A stretch of 64,000 bases of DNA from Thiomicrorhabdus chilensis DSM 12352 (GCF_000483485.1 NZ_KI519609.1:624072-688071), one strand, 5' to 3'; counted from the stretch's first letter, positions 17,835-26,857 are shown. Numbers and translations are program-made. Notes: a model not told the origin generated them from the sequence alone.

Positions 17835-18833
17835 TTGCCAGTTTTTAATCAAGCAGCCAACTGTAATAAGTTAAGTGTGTATCTCAATTTTTTTGCAGTT
17901 TTTGCAATTTCAATTGCTTATGCTTTTGTGTTGGCCAACATTATCCCGATGGACGAATCAATAAAAGATAGGTTGAATTATCTAAATTATGCTGGTTCTT
18001 CCGAAATAGTCTTTTTAAGGTATTTATCAACAGGATACCTGCCAGTATTGATGAATGAGCCTTTATGGCTTTCTATTAATATAATTCTAAACCAGTTTTT
18101 TGAACCTGAAGCTACAGTTAGATTAATCATATTCTTTTCTGCATTTACAACGTCTTTTTTAATTTTAAAATCTAATCCAAGATACTTTCTATTCTTAATT
18201 TTTTTACTAATTTTTCCTCAGGTTATTGGCAAGTTTGTTGTGCATTTACGACAAGGTTTAGCAATAACTATATTTTTGCTTGCTTGGTTTACATTGAATA
18301 AGCAATTGCGTTGGTTCTTGCTTGCTATGACACCATTTATACACGCAAGTTTCTTTTTTGTCCTTTTGCTATATGGCTTCACATGGTTTTTAGAGAAGTT
18401 AAAGTTAGCACTTGATTTAAGAACTATTGCGGTTGTTATGCTTGGGTGCATGGTTGTTATAAGTCTCGGAGTTTTAGTGAGCTTTCTCGGTGCTAGGCAA
18501 GCTGAGATTTATGATTTTAATTCCACGGAAGTTAGTGGTTTAGGTTTTTTATTTTGGCTCGGTATTTTTGCTGTTTATTACAGTCAAGGCCGCAGTTTTG
18601 CCAAAAAGCATGTGTTTGCAATGTCAGCAATTGTCTTTTATTTAACTACATATTTTTTTATTGAAGTAACAGCTCGTATTTTTGAAAGTATGGTGATAAT
18701 TGTTTTGTTAGCCAGTGTTGATCTTACTTCGTGGCGTAGAAAACTGTTTGTTACGACATTAATGGCATTTGTAGGTATAGCTTGGCTATTAAAATTAAGC
18801 GAACCCTGGTTAGGTTGGGGGGGAGGACTATAA
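17835..18833 (+). CDS. EpsG/Wzy-like polysaccharide polymerase
   Basis: A 332-residue polytopic membrane protein with about nine hydrophobic segments. Its pattern resembles EpsG-family polymerases: an N-terminal FFAVFAISIAYAFVLAN helix, a periplasmic FVVHLRQGLAITIFLLAW segment around residue 140, and FIHASFFFVLLLYGFTWFL. Such proteins polymerise lipid-linked repeat units at the outer face of the inner membrane. The start is TTG 17835, with AGGA nine bases before it. It is the only Wzy candidate in the first cluster, next to wzx, which supports the assignment. Confidence 0.7.
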   Translation: MPVFNQAANCNKLSVYLNFFAVFAISIAYAFVLANIIPMDESIKDRLNYLNYAGSSEIVFLRYLSTGYLPVLMNEPLWLSINIILNQFFEPEATVRLIIFFSAFTTSFLILKSNPRYFLFLIFLLIFPQVIGKFVVHLRQGLAITIFLLAWFTLNKQLRWFLLAMTPFIHASFFFVLLLYGFTWFLEKLKLALDLRTIAVVMLGCMVVISLGVLVSFLGARQAEIYDFNSTEVSGLGFLFWLGIFAVYYSQGRSFAKKHVFAMSAIVFYLTTYFFIEVTARIFESMVIIVLLASVDLTSWRRKLFVTTLMAFVGIAWLLKLSEPWLGWGGGL

Positions 18834-19040
18834 ATGAAATATATTTACACAATAGCCAGCTTAAATACACGGAGAGCTGAAAAAGTTTTATATCGTTTAT
18901 TAGTTTCTTCAGGTTTTAAGGATGTCATTATTATTTCATTAACAACTAAAAGCGTTATTAGTCAGAAGATAGAAGAACAGAGATTTAAAGCACATGCTTT
19001 AAATCTAAAGGTGTCAGGAGATAAATGTCAAATTTTATAA
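18834..19040 (+). pseudogene. truncated N-terminal fragment of a GT4 glycosyltransferase (68 aa)
   Basis: The 68-residue product lines up with the first 65 residues of the glycosyltransferase at 20732. IYTIASLNTRRAEKVLYRLL corresponds to its ICHVLSGLKVGGAEMMLLNLI, and both continue through a strand, a helix and a final NLK/DFK. The rest of the enzyme is missing. It still has an excellent ribosome site (GGGAGGA just before the previous stop, ATG 18834) and overlaps the deacetylase gene by 16 bases, so it may be translated and may mainly serve coupling. Alternatively it is a small protein in its own right. Confidence 0.55.
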
Positions 19041-19969
19041 TTTCTTTAGATTTTGAAATGTTTTGGGGGGTTGTAGATTCTAAAACGATTAATAATTATT
19101 CCAATAATATCCTTGGGGTTAAATGTTCCTTGCCTAAAACCCTTACATTATTTCGTGAGTATCACATTAATGCAACTTGGGCGACGGTGGGTATGCTGAT
19201 GTGTAATAATTTTAATGAGTGGGTAGATTATAAACCATCAGAACTGCCAAATTACACTAGATCATCATGTTCTACTTATGGTGTTCCAGATTGTTTTATA
19301 AAAGAATCTCCCGATCTTTTTTTTGCGCCAGATCTTGTTAACTTAATTTTAGATACAGAGGGGCAGGAACTCGCTAGTCATACTTATAGCCATTTTTTTT
19401 GTGGCGAACAAGGGGCTTCTGTTGAGGCGTTTAAAGTGGATTGTCAGATCCAAAGAGATGTTTTTTCAAAATATGATTTAACTCCTGAGTCGATTGTATT
19501 CCCTAGAAATCAAGTTACAGATGAATATGTTCAAGCTGCTAGTGAATTTGGATTAAAAACTTTTAGAGGAAATTCGCAGCACTGGGTATATAAAAAGGGC
19601 CACTTTGTTCCTTATGGGGGGTTAGGGAAAGTTATTAGGAAATTAGATAGCTATATTCCATTGACTGGCTTTAATAATTTTGTAACCAATACAACAACAT
19701 ATCCTATAAATGTTCCTGCGAGCCTGTTTTTTAGGCCTTCTGCATCATATTTATTGGATACATTACAAATTATGAGGATAAAGCGTTCTATGTTAGCCGC
19801 TGCAAAAACAGGTAAAAATTTTCATTTGTGGTGGCATCCCCATAATTTTGGCGTAAATATTGAGAGTAACCTATACAATTTAGAGGAAGTTTTAAAGTTT
19901 TATAAAAAACTTGAACATGAATATGGCATGCAATCAAAGTCAATGAAGGATGTTGCCAATGAGGAGTAA
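19025..19969 (+). CDS. polysaccharide deacetylase family protein
   Basis: A 314-residue protein of the NodB/CE4 deacetylase fold. FIISLDFEMFWGVV carries the first metal-site aspartate (D9/E11 region), ATWATVGML the second strand, and ELASHTYSHFFCG the H-x3-H zinc ligands near residue 125. HLWWHPHNFG near the end supplies the late conserved histidine. AGGAG precedes ATG 19025. Proteins of this type in O-antigen clusters deacetylate or otherwise process sugars; here it precedes a formyltransferase-like gene, suggesting amino-group unmasking and then formylation. That pairing is inference. Confidence 0.8.
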   Translation: MSNFIISLDFEMFWGVVDSKTINNYSNNILGVKCSLPKTLTLFREYHINATWATVGMLMCNNFNEWVDYKPSELPNYTRSSCSTYGVPDCFIKESPDLFFAPDLVNLILDTEGQELASHTYSHFFCGEQGASVEAFKVDCQIQRDVFSKYDLTPESIVFPRNQVTDEYVQAASEFGLKTFRGNSQHWVYKKGHFVPYGGLGKVIRKLDSYIPLTGFNNFVTNTTTYPINVPASLFFRPSASYLLDTLQIMRIKRSMLAAAKTGKNFHLWWHPHNFGVNIESNLYNLEEVLKFYKKLEHEYGMQSKSMKDVANEE

Positions 19970-20732
19970 AGGGAAGGTTGTTGTCTTGGCTACTGATAGT
20001 ATAACAACCCGTATGGTATTAAATGAACTTAATAATGAGTTTGAATTTTTATATGTTGCTTTTGAGAAACCAATATCAAGAAAACGGTTACTAAAAAAAA
20101 GGTTGGCTAAACTTGGCTTTTTAACTGTTTTAGGTCAATTAATCTTTATGGCCTATACATCGATTATCAAGTTTATTTCAAAGGCTCGAATCAACAGTTT
20201 AATTGGAGAGTCTGGTTTTTCCTATCAGCCGATTAATAAGTTTGATATTCAAATCTTTGATTCTGTAAACTCTGAAGCGTGTATTGAATGGGTCAAGCAA
20301 ATTAAGCCTGATGTCGTAGTGTTGAACGGTACACGTATTGTCAGTTCTGATTTATTAAATTCATGTGATGCAACTTTCATTAATACTCATTGCGGAATAA
20401 CACCAGCTTATCGTGGTGTTCATGGCGGGTATTGGGCTTTAGTAAATAACGATGCAAAAAATGCAGGCGTCACTATACATGTTGTAGATACAGGAATTGA
20501 TACAGGAGATATAGTTTTTCAAAAAAATATAAAGGTGAGTAAGAGCGATAATTTTTTGATTTACCCTGTAAAACAATATATTGAAGGAATTCCTCTATTA
20601 AAAAAGGCAATAAGGTTGTGTTTGGCGGATCAGTTGAGAACGTTTAAAAGAGATGATTTAATTTCTAATCTTTGGTATCACCCTACCATATGGGAGTATT
20701 TTTACAATTTTATAAGGTTTAGGGTTAAGTGA
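19959..20732 (+). CDS. formyltransferase-fold protein (sugar N-formyltransferase candidate)
   Basis: About 257 residues with a C-terminal formyl-transferase core: INTHCGITPAYRGVHGGYWAL holds the Asn-His pair of the catalytic triad, and VVDTGIDTGDIVFQ the aspartate. These match 10-formyl-THF dependent enzymes such as sugar N-formyltransferases and methionyl-tRNA formyltransferase. ATG 19959 is chosen, since AAGGA lies eight bases upstream; the ATG at 19950 would sit on that site. It overlaps the deacetylase by 11 bases. In a cluster that makes a 4-amino-4,6-dideoxy sugar, N-formylation of that sugar is the natural suggestion. Confidence 0.78.
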   Translation: MRSKGKVVVLATDSITTRMVLNELNNEFEFLYVAFEKPISRKRLLKKRLAKLGFLTVLGQLIFMAYTSIIKFISKARINSLIGESGFSYQPINKFDIQIFDSVNSEACIEWVKQIKPDVVVLNGTRIVSSDLLNSCDATFINTHCGITPAYRGVHGGYWALVNNDAKNAGVTIHVVDTGIDTGDIVFQKNIKVSKSDNFLIYPVKQYIEGIPLLKKAIRLCLADQLRTFKRDDLISNLWYHPTIWEYFYNFIRFRVK

Positions 20733-21871
20733 TGTTGAATATTTGTCATGTTTTAAGTGGTTTGAAAGTTGGCGGTGCTGAAATGATGCTGCTTAATTTG
20801 ATTAAGAACTCTAGCAGTAATTTGTCACACTGTGTTTTGGTGCTTAGTCCTGAAGGTGATATGTTATCTCGTTTTGAAGCAATTGGAGTTTCTGTAATTG
20901 TTGTAGATTTTAAAAAACGACCAATTCATTCGTTTATACAGTTAGTAAAAATATTTTCAGAGGTAAAGCCTGACATTGTGCAAACTTGGCTTTATCATGC
21001 CGATTTATTGGGTGGTTTAGCGGCTAAATTGGCTGGGATTAAGCATATTATTTGGGGTATCCGTACAACCGAATTAAAAAAGGGGTCTTATATCACTGCT
21101 AGCATTCGCAAACTGTGCGCTTGGTTGTCTTATACCGTACCTTCTAAAATTGTTGTTGTGGCAGCAAAGTCCAAACGAAAGCATATTGAACTTGGATATG
21201 ATGCATCTAAAATGTTGGTGATACCGAATGGTTTTAATGTTGAGGCATTTAATGCTTCATCTACAGATGATAATGAATTGAAACAAGCCTTTGGTATTTC
21301 AGAAAATGATTTGGTCATAGGTTGTGTGGGACGTTTATCACAAGTTAAAGGGCAGGATGTGTTTATTCAAGCCGCAGGTCTTGTGCTTGAGGGCTTTCCC
21401 GAAATTAAGTTCTTAATGGTGGGGCGAGGTTTAGAAAGTAACAATGAATCGGTTGTTTCAATGATTCGCCAATATGCAAATGACGACAACTTTATTCTAT
21501 TGGGTGAGCGTTCGGATGTGCCGGTGTGTTTAAGTGCAATGAATATATTTTGTTTGCCTTCTCGTAGTGAGGGCTTCCCCAATGCTCTTGGTGAGGCGAT
21601 GTTGGCGGGAGTTCCTTGTGTATCAACTGATGCAGGTGATGCATCCGTTTTAGGTGGTGCAGACGTGCCTATTGCAGAGGTGGATAATCCTGTGGATTTG
21701 GCGAACCAGTTAATTTATATGATAGAAAAAACGCCGCAAGAGCGGTATGAAATTGGGCAAAGATTACGCCAGCGCATTATTGATGAATACTCCATTGAAA
21801 AAATGGTTTCTCGCTATAACGAACTTTACAGCGAATTACAAAATCAAGATTTAAAAGGGCAAGCAAACTAA
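20732..21871 (+). CDS. GT4 glycosyltransferase
   Basis: A 379-residue GT-B retaining glycosyltransferase. The acceptor-domain opening LKVGGAEMMLLNLIK, the DIVQTWLYHADLLGGLAAKLAG segment, and the donor-site pattern SRSEGFPNALGEAMLAGVPCVSTDAG (the EX7E motif region) are all intact. ATG 20732 shares one base with the previous stop (TGATG), with AGGG seven bases before. It overlaps asnB by one base. Sugar specificity is not readable. Confidence 0.88.
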   Translation: MLNICHVLSGLKVGGAEMMLLNLIKNSSSNLSHCVLVLSPEGDMLSRFEAIGVSVIVVDFKKRPIHSFIQLVKIFSEVKPDIVQTWLYHADLLGGLAAKLAGIKHIIWGIRTTELKKGSYITASIRKLCAWLSYTVPSKIVVVAAKSKRKHIELGYDASKMLVIPNGFNVEAFNASSTDDNELKQAFGISENDLVIGCVGRLSQVKGQDVFIQAAGLVLEGFPEIKFLMVGRGLESNNESVVSMIRQYANDDNFILLGERSDVPVCLSAMNIFCLPSRSEGFPNALGEAMLAGVPCVSTDAGDASVLGGADVPIAEVDNPVDLANQLIYMIEKTPQERYEIGQRLRQRIIDEYSIEKMVSRYNELYSELQNQDLKGQAN

Positions 21872-23805
21872 TGTGCGGCATAGCAGGATTTTTAGGACAA
21901 GTTTCAACGCCGATTGACCGATTAACTTCTATGGCACAAGTCATCAGGCATCGTGGACCGGATGATAAAGGAGTATGGTTTGATGAAGGTATTGACATTG
22001 GTTTGGCGCACGCACGTTTGTCGATATTGGATTTGAGCCCGGCTGGTCATCAGCCGATGCAATCGGCATCCGAACGCTATGTGATGGTGTTTAATGGTGA
22101 AATTTATAATCATCATGCGCTTCGCTCTGAGCTTGAGTTGATTGCCTCTAGAGCCTGGCGCGGTCATTCAGATACGGAAACCTTACTTTCAGCCATTGAG
22201 CAATGGGGGTTAGAAGCGACACTTAAAAAAGCTAAAGGTATGTTTGCAATTGCTTTATGGGATAAACAAACTCAAACCTTGTCTTTAGCGCGTGACCGCA
22301 TGGGTGAAAAACCGCTTTACTATGGTTGGATAAATGGTGTGTTTGTTTTTGCCTCTGAATTAAAGTCCCTGAAAACCTTGCCTGATTTTAATAACCCTAT
22401 TAACCGCGATGCTTTGGCGTTGTATTTGCGTTACAGTTCGATACCTGCACCTTACTCTATTTATGAGAATGTTTATAAACTTGAGCCCGGTTGCGTTGTT
22501 TCTACCAGGCCAGGTGAAAATGAACTGAATAAAACCGTTTACTGGTCAACGGTTGATGTTGTGCAGAATGGTTGGAGGCAACCCTTTTCAGGTTCAGCGG
22601 ATGAAGCGGCAAACCAACTAGAAACCAAGCTTAAAGAAGCGGTTGCTTTGCAAATGGAAGCGGATGTGCCTTTGGGTGCGTTTTTGTCTGGTGGTGTTGA
22701 TTCCAGCACAATTGTCGCATTGATGCAGGCGCAGTCTAGCCAGAAAGTGAAAACCTTTTCCATTGGTTTTGACAATAAAGCCTATAACGAAGCGGAACAC
22801 GCGCGTGCGGTGGCGAAGCATTTGGGTACAGAGCATTTCGATATGTATGTGTCTGGGCAAGATGCATTGGATGTGATTCCGCTCTTGCCGCAAATCTATG
22901 ATGAGCCTTTTGCCGATTCGTCACAAATTCCAACCTATTTAGTTTCACAAATTGCTAAACAAAAAGTGACGGTTAGTTTGTCGGGCGATGCGGGCGATGA
23001 GTTGTTTGGTGGCTACAGTCGGTATGAGTTAGCCAATAACAGCTGGGGTAAACTGAATAAGATTCCTCACGCCATACGGCATGGTTTGGGGGCTGGTGTT
23101 GATCTTTTACCAGACAGTTTTTGGAAAGGGGTGTTTAGTCCGTTAGATGCGCTGAATAGTAAAAAAGCTAAACCCTTTTCTTATGGAGATAAATTTTTAA
23201 AAGCCAGTGCTTTATTAAGTTGTAAGAAGCGCCGCGATTTTTATCACAAAGGCTTTATGTCGCATAACTTGAATGTACAAGATTGGGTGTTGGGTGCAAA
23301 ACTTTTGCCAACGCAGTTTGATGAAGTCGATTTTAGCCAGGCCTCTTTTTTGGAAGAGATGATGGCACTGGATATGGTGCATTATTTGCCTAACGATATT
23401 TTAACCAAGGTAGATCGTGCGGCGATGGCAGTTTCGTTAGAAACGCGTGTGCCTTTACTTGACTCGAATGTAATTGAGTTTGCCGCTTCGCTTCCGTTGG
23501 AATACAAAATTCGTGATGGTGTGGGTAAGTGGGTATTGAGAGAGGTGCTGTATAAATACGTGCCAAAGGATTTGATAGAGCGCCCCAAAATGGGCTTTGG
23601 AGTGCCTTTGGCTGAATGGTTGCGCGGGCCATTACGAGAGTGGGCGGAAACTTTGATTGATGAAAAACGATTGCATGAAGAAGGTTTTTTCAATGTTGCG
23701 CTTGTGCGTAAGAAGTGGCATGAACATTTAACTGGTAAGCGAAATTGGCCGTATCAGTTATGGGATGTGTTGATGTTTCAAGCGTGGTTGGAACAAAATA
23801 AATGA
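21871..23805 (+). CDS. asnB: AsnB-like glutamine-dependent amidotransferase
   Basis: A 644-residue asparagine-synthetase B type protein. The N-terminal Cys2 glutaminase (MCGIAGFLG, RHRGPDDKG, FNGEIYNH) feeds ammonia to the ATP-pyrophosphatase domain, which has the P-loop SGGVDSSTIVALM and the SLSGDAGDELFGGYSRY motif. In polysaccharide loci such proteins often amidate a uronic acid rather than make free asparagine. With a HexNAc-uronate dehydrogenase (7597) in the same cluster, amidation of that sugar is a reasonable inference; a true asparagine synthetase is the alternative. It is joined by overlaps to both neighbours. Confidence 0.88.
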   Translation: MCGIAGFLGQVSTPIDRLTSMAQVIRHRGPDDKGVWFDEGIDIGLAHARLSILDLSPAGHQPMQSASERYVMVFNGEIYNHHALRSELELIASRAWRGHSDTETLLSAIEQWGLEATLKKAKGMFAIALWDKQTQTLSLARDRMGEKPLYYGWINGVFVFASELKSLKTLPDFNNPINRDALALYLRYSSIPAPYSIYENVYKLEPGCVVSTRPGENELNKTVYWSTVDVVQNGWRQPFSGSADEAANQLETKLKEAVALQMEADVPLGAFLSGGVDSSTIVALMQAQSSQKVKTFSIGFDNKAYNEAEHARAVAKHLGTEHFDMYVSGQDALDVIPLLPQIYDEPFADSSQIPTYLVSQIAKQKVTVSLSGDAGDELFGGYSRYELANNSWGKLNKIPHAIRHGLGAGVDLLPDSFWKGVFSPLDALNSKKAKPFSYGDKFLKASALLSCKKRRDFYHKGFMSHNLNVQDWVLGAKLLPTQFDEVDFSQASFLEEMMALDMVHYLPNDILTKVDRAAMAVSLETRVPLLDSNVIEFAASLPLEYKIRDGVGKWVLREVLYKYVPKDLIERPKMGFGVPLAEWLRGPLREWAETLIDEKRLHEEGFFNVALVRKKWHEHLTGKRNWPYQLWDVLMFQAWLEQNK

Positions 23806-24944
23806 CAACTATGCCAACCGTTTTATTTGTTGTGAATTGTCCAAAGTTTTTTATATCACATCGCTTACCAATTGCAAAGTCTTTGATAGAAAAAGGCCAT
23901 GATGTTCATGTGGCTGCTTCTGGTGAAACTCTTCCTGTTTTTCAAGAAATGGGTATAAAATTTCATCACGTTAGCTTTTCACGCAAGGGTAAGAATCCTT
24001 TAAATGAATTGAGAGTTATTTGGCAGTTATTTCACTTGTTTAGGTCGTTGCACCCCGATCTTGTTCATTTGATTACAATTAAACCTTATTTATACGGAGG
24101 TGTTGCAGCTAAGTTGGCAAGAGTTCCAGGCGTGGTTTCTGCTGTTTCCGGGCTTGGGGTTGTTTTTATTTCATCAGGGATAAAAGCAAGGCTTTTAAGA
24201 CTGGTTTTGTATCCTCTCTATCGATTAGCTTTTAGTCGTAAAAATCAATCGGTTATTTTTCAAAACCAGGATGATGCAAACCTATTAGTTGAATGGGGTG
24301 TGGTTCAGCCTGTAAAGGTCAAATTGATTCGTGGTTCTGGTGTGAATTTAAGTGCTTATCCATTTACAACTGAGCCAGCGGGCAAAACAGTTGTAACATT
24401 TGCAGCACGTTTGTTAGTAGACAAGGGTATAAGAGAATTTATTGCTGCTTCTCGTATGATTCATGATAGAGGTATACAGGCTGAATTCTGGGTTGTGGGT
24501 GACGTGGATGAAGGTAATCCTGCTTCTGTTACACAATTAGAGATGGACTCATGGCGTATGTTGCCTAATGTTAAGGTATTGGGTTTCCAAAGTGATATTG
24601 CTAACTTATATCAAAAATCTAATATAGTGTGTTTGCCCTCTTATAGAGAAGGTTTGCCAAAGTCTTTAGTTGAGGCAGCGGCTTGTGGGCGTGCAGTTGT
24701 CACGACTGATGTTCCGGGTTGTCGCGATGCCATTGAGCCTGGCGTGACAGGTGTAATTGTGCCTGTTCGTGATGCGGAGGCATTAGCGGATGCGATTCAA
24801 GATTTAATTGAAAACCCCGTGAAACGAAAAACTATGGGAAAAGCTGGTCGCGAACTAGCTGAGAAAGAATTTGCGATTGAAAGAGTCGTGGATGCGCATT
24901 TACAGATATATGATGAACTCTTAACCAAAGAGGCAGAAGTTTGA
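23802..24944 (+). CDS. GT4 glycosyltransferase
   Basis: A 380-residue GT-B enzyme. VNCPKFFISHRLPIAKSLIEKGHDVHVAA is replaced here by its hallmark SHRLPIAKSL near residue 20, with HLITIKPYLYGGVAAKLAR, GSGVNLSAYPF and the donor motif SYREGLPKSLVEAAACGRAV. This subgroup (PglA/WbpX-like in wording) often adds the second sugar to an undecaprenyl-linked HexNAc. It sits directly before the reductase and initiating transferase, which fits such an early step. ATGA overlap with asnB. Confidence 0.87.
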   Translation: MTTMPTVLFVVNCPKFFISHRLPIAKSLIEKGHDVHVAASGETLPVFQEMGIKFHHVSFSRKGKNPLNELRVIWQLFHLFRSLHPDLVHLITIKPYLYGGVAAKLARVPGVVSAVSGLGVVFISSGIKARLLRLVLYPLYRLAFSRKNQSVIFQNQDDANLLVEWGVVQPVKVKLIRGSGVNLSAYPFTTEPAGKTVVTFAARLLVDKGIREFIAASRMIHDRGIQAEFWVVGDVDEGNPASVTQLEMDSWRMLPNVKVLGFQSDIANLYQKSNIVCLPSYREGLPKSLVEAAACGRAVVTTDVPGCRDAIEPGVTGVIVPVRDAEALADAIQDLIENPVKRKTMGKAGRELAEKEFAIERVVDAHLQIYDELLTKEAEV

Positions 24945-25942
24945 AAATTTTTTTGACGGGTGTAACTGGGTTTGTCGGTTCGGCTTTGTTGCAGCGTTTT
25001 GTTGCGGATGGTGTTGAGGTTAAGGCCTTGGTTCGCAATGAAGCAGCTGTGTTGTCGAACGGGGTTAAGAGGGTTGTTGGGGATTTGAGCGCCTTATCGT
25101 CTGCTGGAGATCCTTCGGCTTTGCCTCAGGATGACAGTAATGATTCGCACGGGATGACACTGCAAGATTGTGATGTGGTGGTGCATGCGGCGGCTCGTGC
25201 GCATATTATGCGCGATGAGGTGGCGGATCCTTTGGCGGAGTATCGCAAGGTGAATCGAGATGCGACTTTGGCTTTGGCTCGTTTGGCTGCTGAAGTTGGA
25301 GTTAAGCGGTTTGTGTTTGTCAGTTCGGTGAAGGTAAATGGTGAAGTGACCAGGCCTGGTCATTGTTTTTCACATACTGATGAACATGTACCTTCTGACC
25401 CCTACGGATTATCTAAGTATGAGGCGGAGCAGGGTTTATTGCAAATTGCACGCGAAACCAGCATGGTGGTAGTGATTATTCGTCCGCCGTTGGTCTATGG
25501 GCCGAATGTGAAAGGCAATTTTGCGTCGATGGTGAATTGGGTTAAAAAGGGTATTCCTTTACCGTTAGGTGCGGTTCATAATTTACGCTCTTTGGTGGCG
25601 CTGGATAATTTGGTGGACTTTATTGCTTTGTGTGCGGATCGTGAGCGTTCACCTAAAGCAGCGAATGAGGTGTTTTTGATTTCGGATGGAGAGGATGTGT
25701 CCACCAGCGATTTGTTACGAAAAGTGGCTAAAGCGTATGGAGTTAAGTCGCGCTTGTTGCCAGTTCCGGTCGGTTTAATGAAAGTTGCGGCTAAATTACT
25801 GGATAAAGGTGCGGTTGCAGATCGGTTGTTTGGTAATTTGCAGGTGGATAGTTCTAAAGCACGTGATTTGTTGGGTTGGCAACCCGTTATCACGATGGAT
25901 GAGCAGTTGGCTAAGATGGCGGCGTTGGATAAGTCAAAGTAG
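24941..25942 (+). CDS. NAD-dependent epimerase/reductase (WbpV-like) with repeat-encoded insert
   Basis: A 333-residue extended SDR. The nucleotide motif TGVTGFVGSALLQRF is at residues 6-20 and the catalytic Tyr/Lys lie in DPYGLSKYEAEQ. The wording VHAAARAHIM and RPPLVYGPNVKGNF is that of the WbpV/RmlD-like group that reduces the 4-keto-6-deoxy-HexNAc made by WbpM to UDP-QuiNAc or UDP-FucNAc. It starts at TTG 24941, overlapping the previous stop. Residues 56-66 (GDPSALPQDDS) come from an in-frame half of the dispersed repeat (25106-25136), placed in the loop after the second Rossmann strand. The genes around it repeat the wbpV, wbpL, wbpM order of Pseudomonas O-antigen loci. Confidence 0.84.
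   Translation: MKIFLTGVTGFVGSALLQRFVADGVEVKALVRNEAAVLSNGVKRVVGDLSALSSAGDPSALPQDDSNDSHGMTLQDCDVVVHAAARAHIMRDEVADPLAEYRKVNRDATLALARLAAEVGVKRFVFVSSVKVNGEVTRPGHCFSHTDEHVPSDPYGLSKYEAEQGLLQIARETSMVVVIIRPPLVYGPNVKGNFASMVNWVKKGIPLPLGAVHNLRSLVALDNLVDFIALCADRERSPKAANEVFLISDGEDVSTSDLLRKVAKAYGVKSRLLPVPVGLMKVAAKLLDKGAVADRLFGNLQVDSSKARDLLGWQPVITMDEQLAKMAALDKSK
25106..25136. repeat. palindromic repeat half-site inside the WbpV-like gene
   Basis: GGAGATCCTTCGG...CTCAGGATGACA, the inverted half of the family, read in frame as GDPSALPQDDS. A second short GGATGACA follows at about 25152-25159. Confidence 0.7.
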
Positions 25943-26015
25943 AGAGTCTTAGGGCTGCATAGCGTCTGTCTGGAAGGGATTCTTTAACAAGCCAAGGTTG
26001 AAAATAACGCCGGCT

Positions 26016-26123
26016 GGAGATCCCTCCACTACGTGCCGCGAAGCAAATGCCCTCGGGGTAGTCGGGATGACAGGCTGACAGTGAGCTTTTGGGATGACAG
26101 TAATGGTTCGCTTTGAATGACAG
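26016..26123. repeat. palindromic repeat cluster between the WbpV-like gene and the sugar transferase
   Basis: One element (26016-26072) runs from GGAGATCCCTCC through CCGCGAAGCAA to CGGGATGACA. Two shorter ends follow, GGGATGACAG at about 26090 and GAATGACAG at about 26115. The 246-base spacer around it shows no other feature. Confidence 0.7.
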
Positions 26124-26188
26124 AGATAGTTACGTTTGATTGGTGCATCCGTCCAACAAAATACAAAATAATTATAGGTAGATAGGTT

Positions 26189-26743
26189 GTGATTCGTTTT
26201 TTTGATGTGGTTTTTTCATTGTTTGGCCTGGTAGCAGGATTTCCTGTTTTGGTGATTTTGTTTGTAATCGGGTTATTTGACACGGGTTCCCCATTGTTTC
26301 GTCAGGAACGGGTTGGGCGTCATCAGAAACCGTTTACATTGGTGAAGTTTCGAACCATGAAAAAAGACACGGCCTCCGTCGCTTCGCATTTAGCAAATAC
26401 GGCTTCAATCACCAAGTTTGGACATTTCTTGCGCCGCACTAAATTGGATGAATTGCCGCAATTGTGGAATGTGTTGAAAGGGGAAATGAGCCTGGTGGGG
26501 CCAAGACCTGGCCTGTTTAATCAGCCAGAGCTTACCGATGCGCGTTCGGCACAAGGAGTGTTTGATGTGCGCCCCGGCATTACCGGCTTGGCTCAAGTGA
26601 GTGAGATTGATATGTCTACTCCTGAGTTATTGGCAGAAACGGATGCCAAGATGATTGCCACTTTATCAATCAAGGATTACTTCAAGTATATTTTGATGAC
26701 GGTTTTAGGCAAGGGTGCTGGGGATAGGGTTAATAACCAATAA
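26189..26743 (+). CDS. initiating sugar-1-phosphate transferase (PglC-like catalytic domain)
   Basis: A 184-residue bacterial sugar transferase consisting of the catalytic domain only, as in PglC/WbpL-function enzymes. One N-terminal membrane helix (VVFSLFGLVAGFPVLVILFVIGL) is followed by RQERVGRHQKPFTLVKFRTM, RRTKLDELPQLWNVLKGEMSLVGPRPG and RPGITGLAQV, the hallmark sequences. It would load a HexNAc- or diNAcBac-type sugar phosphate onto undecaprenyl phosphate and so start the repeat unit. Start GTG 26189. It stands after a repeat-filled gap, so it may have its own transcription start. Confidence 0.92.
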   Translation: MIRFFDVVFSLFGLVAGFPVLVILFVIGLFDTGSPLFRQERVGRHQKPFTLVKFRTMKKDTASVASHLANTASITKFGHFLRRTKLDELPQLWNVLKGEMSLVGPRPGLFNQPELTDARSAQGVFDVRPGITGLAQVSEIDMSTPELLAETDAKMIATLSIKDYFKYILMTVLGKGAGDRVNNQ

Positions 26744-26839
26744 AGCATATAGGCGCACATTCTGAGTAAGGTGTGACATTTTACTGGCCGCATTGTTTGA
26801 ATGTGTATTTTGAAAAGCCGTTAGACTAAATTTTTTTAT

Positions 26840-26857
26840 CATTTTTCATGTAAAATG
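26840..26857. promoter_or_regulatory. inverted repeat upstream of fic
   Basis: CATTTT-TCATGT-AAAATG: six-base perfect arms around a six-base spacer, 40 bases before the fic start. A TATTAT hexamer near 26879 could be a -10. Similar TGTAAAAT-bearing palindromic DNA lies before comEA (38509-38527). Regulator unknown. Confidence 0.35.

Noticed and set aside
18834-19040. Frameshifted glycosyltransferase continuing into the next frame
   Set aside because: The following gene is a complete deacetylase from its own start; no GT4 donor-domain motifs are found in any frame there.
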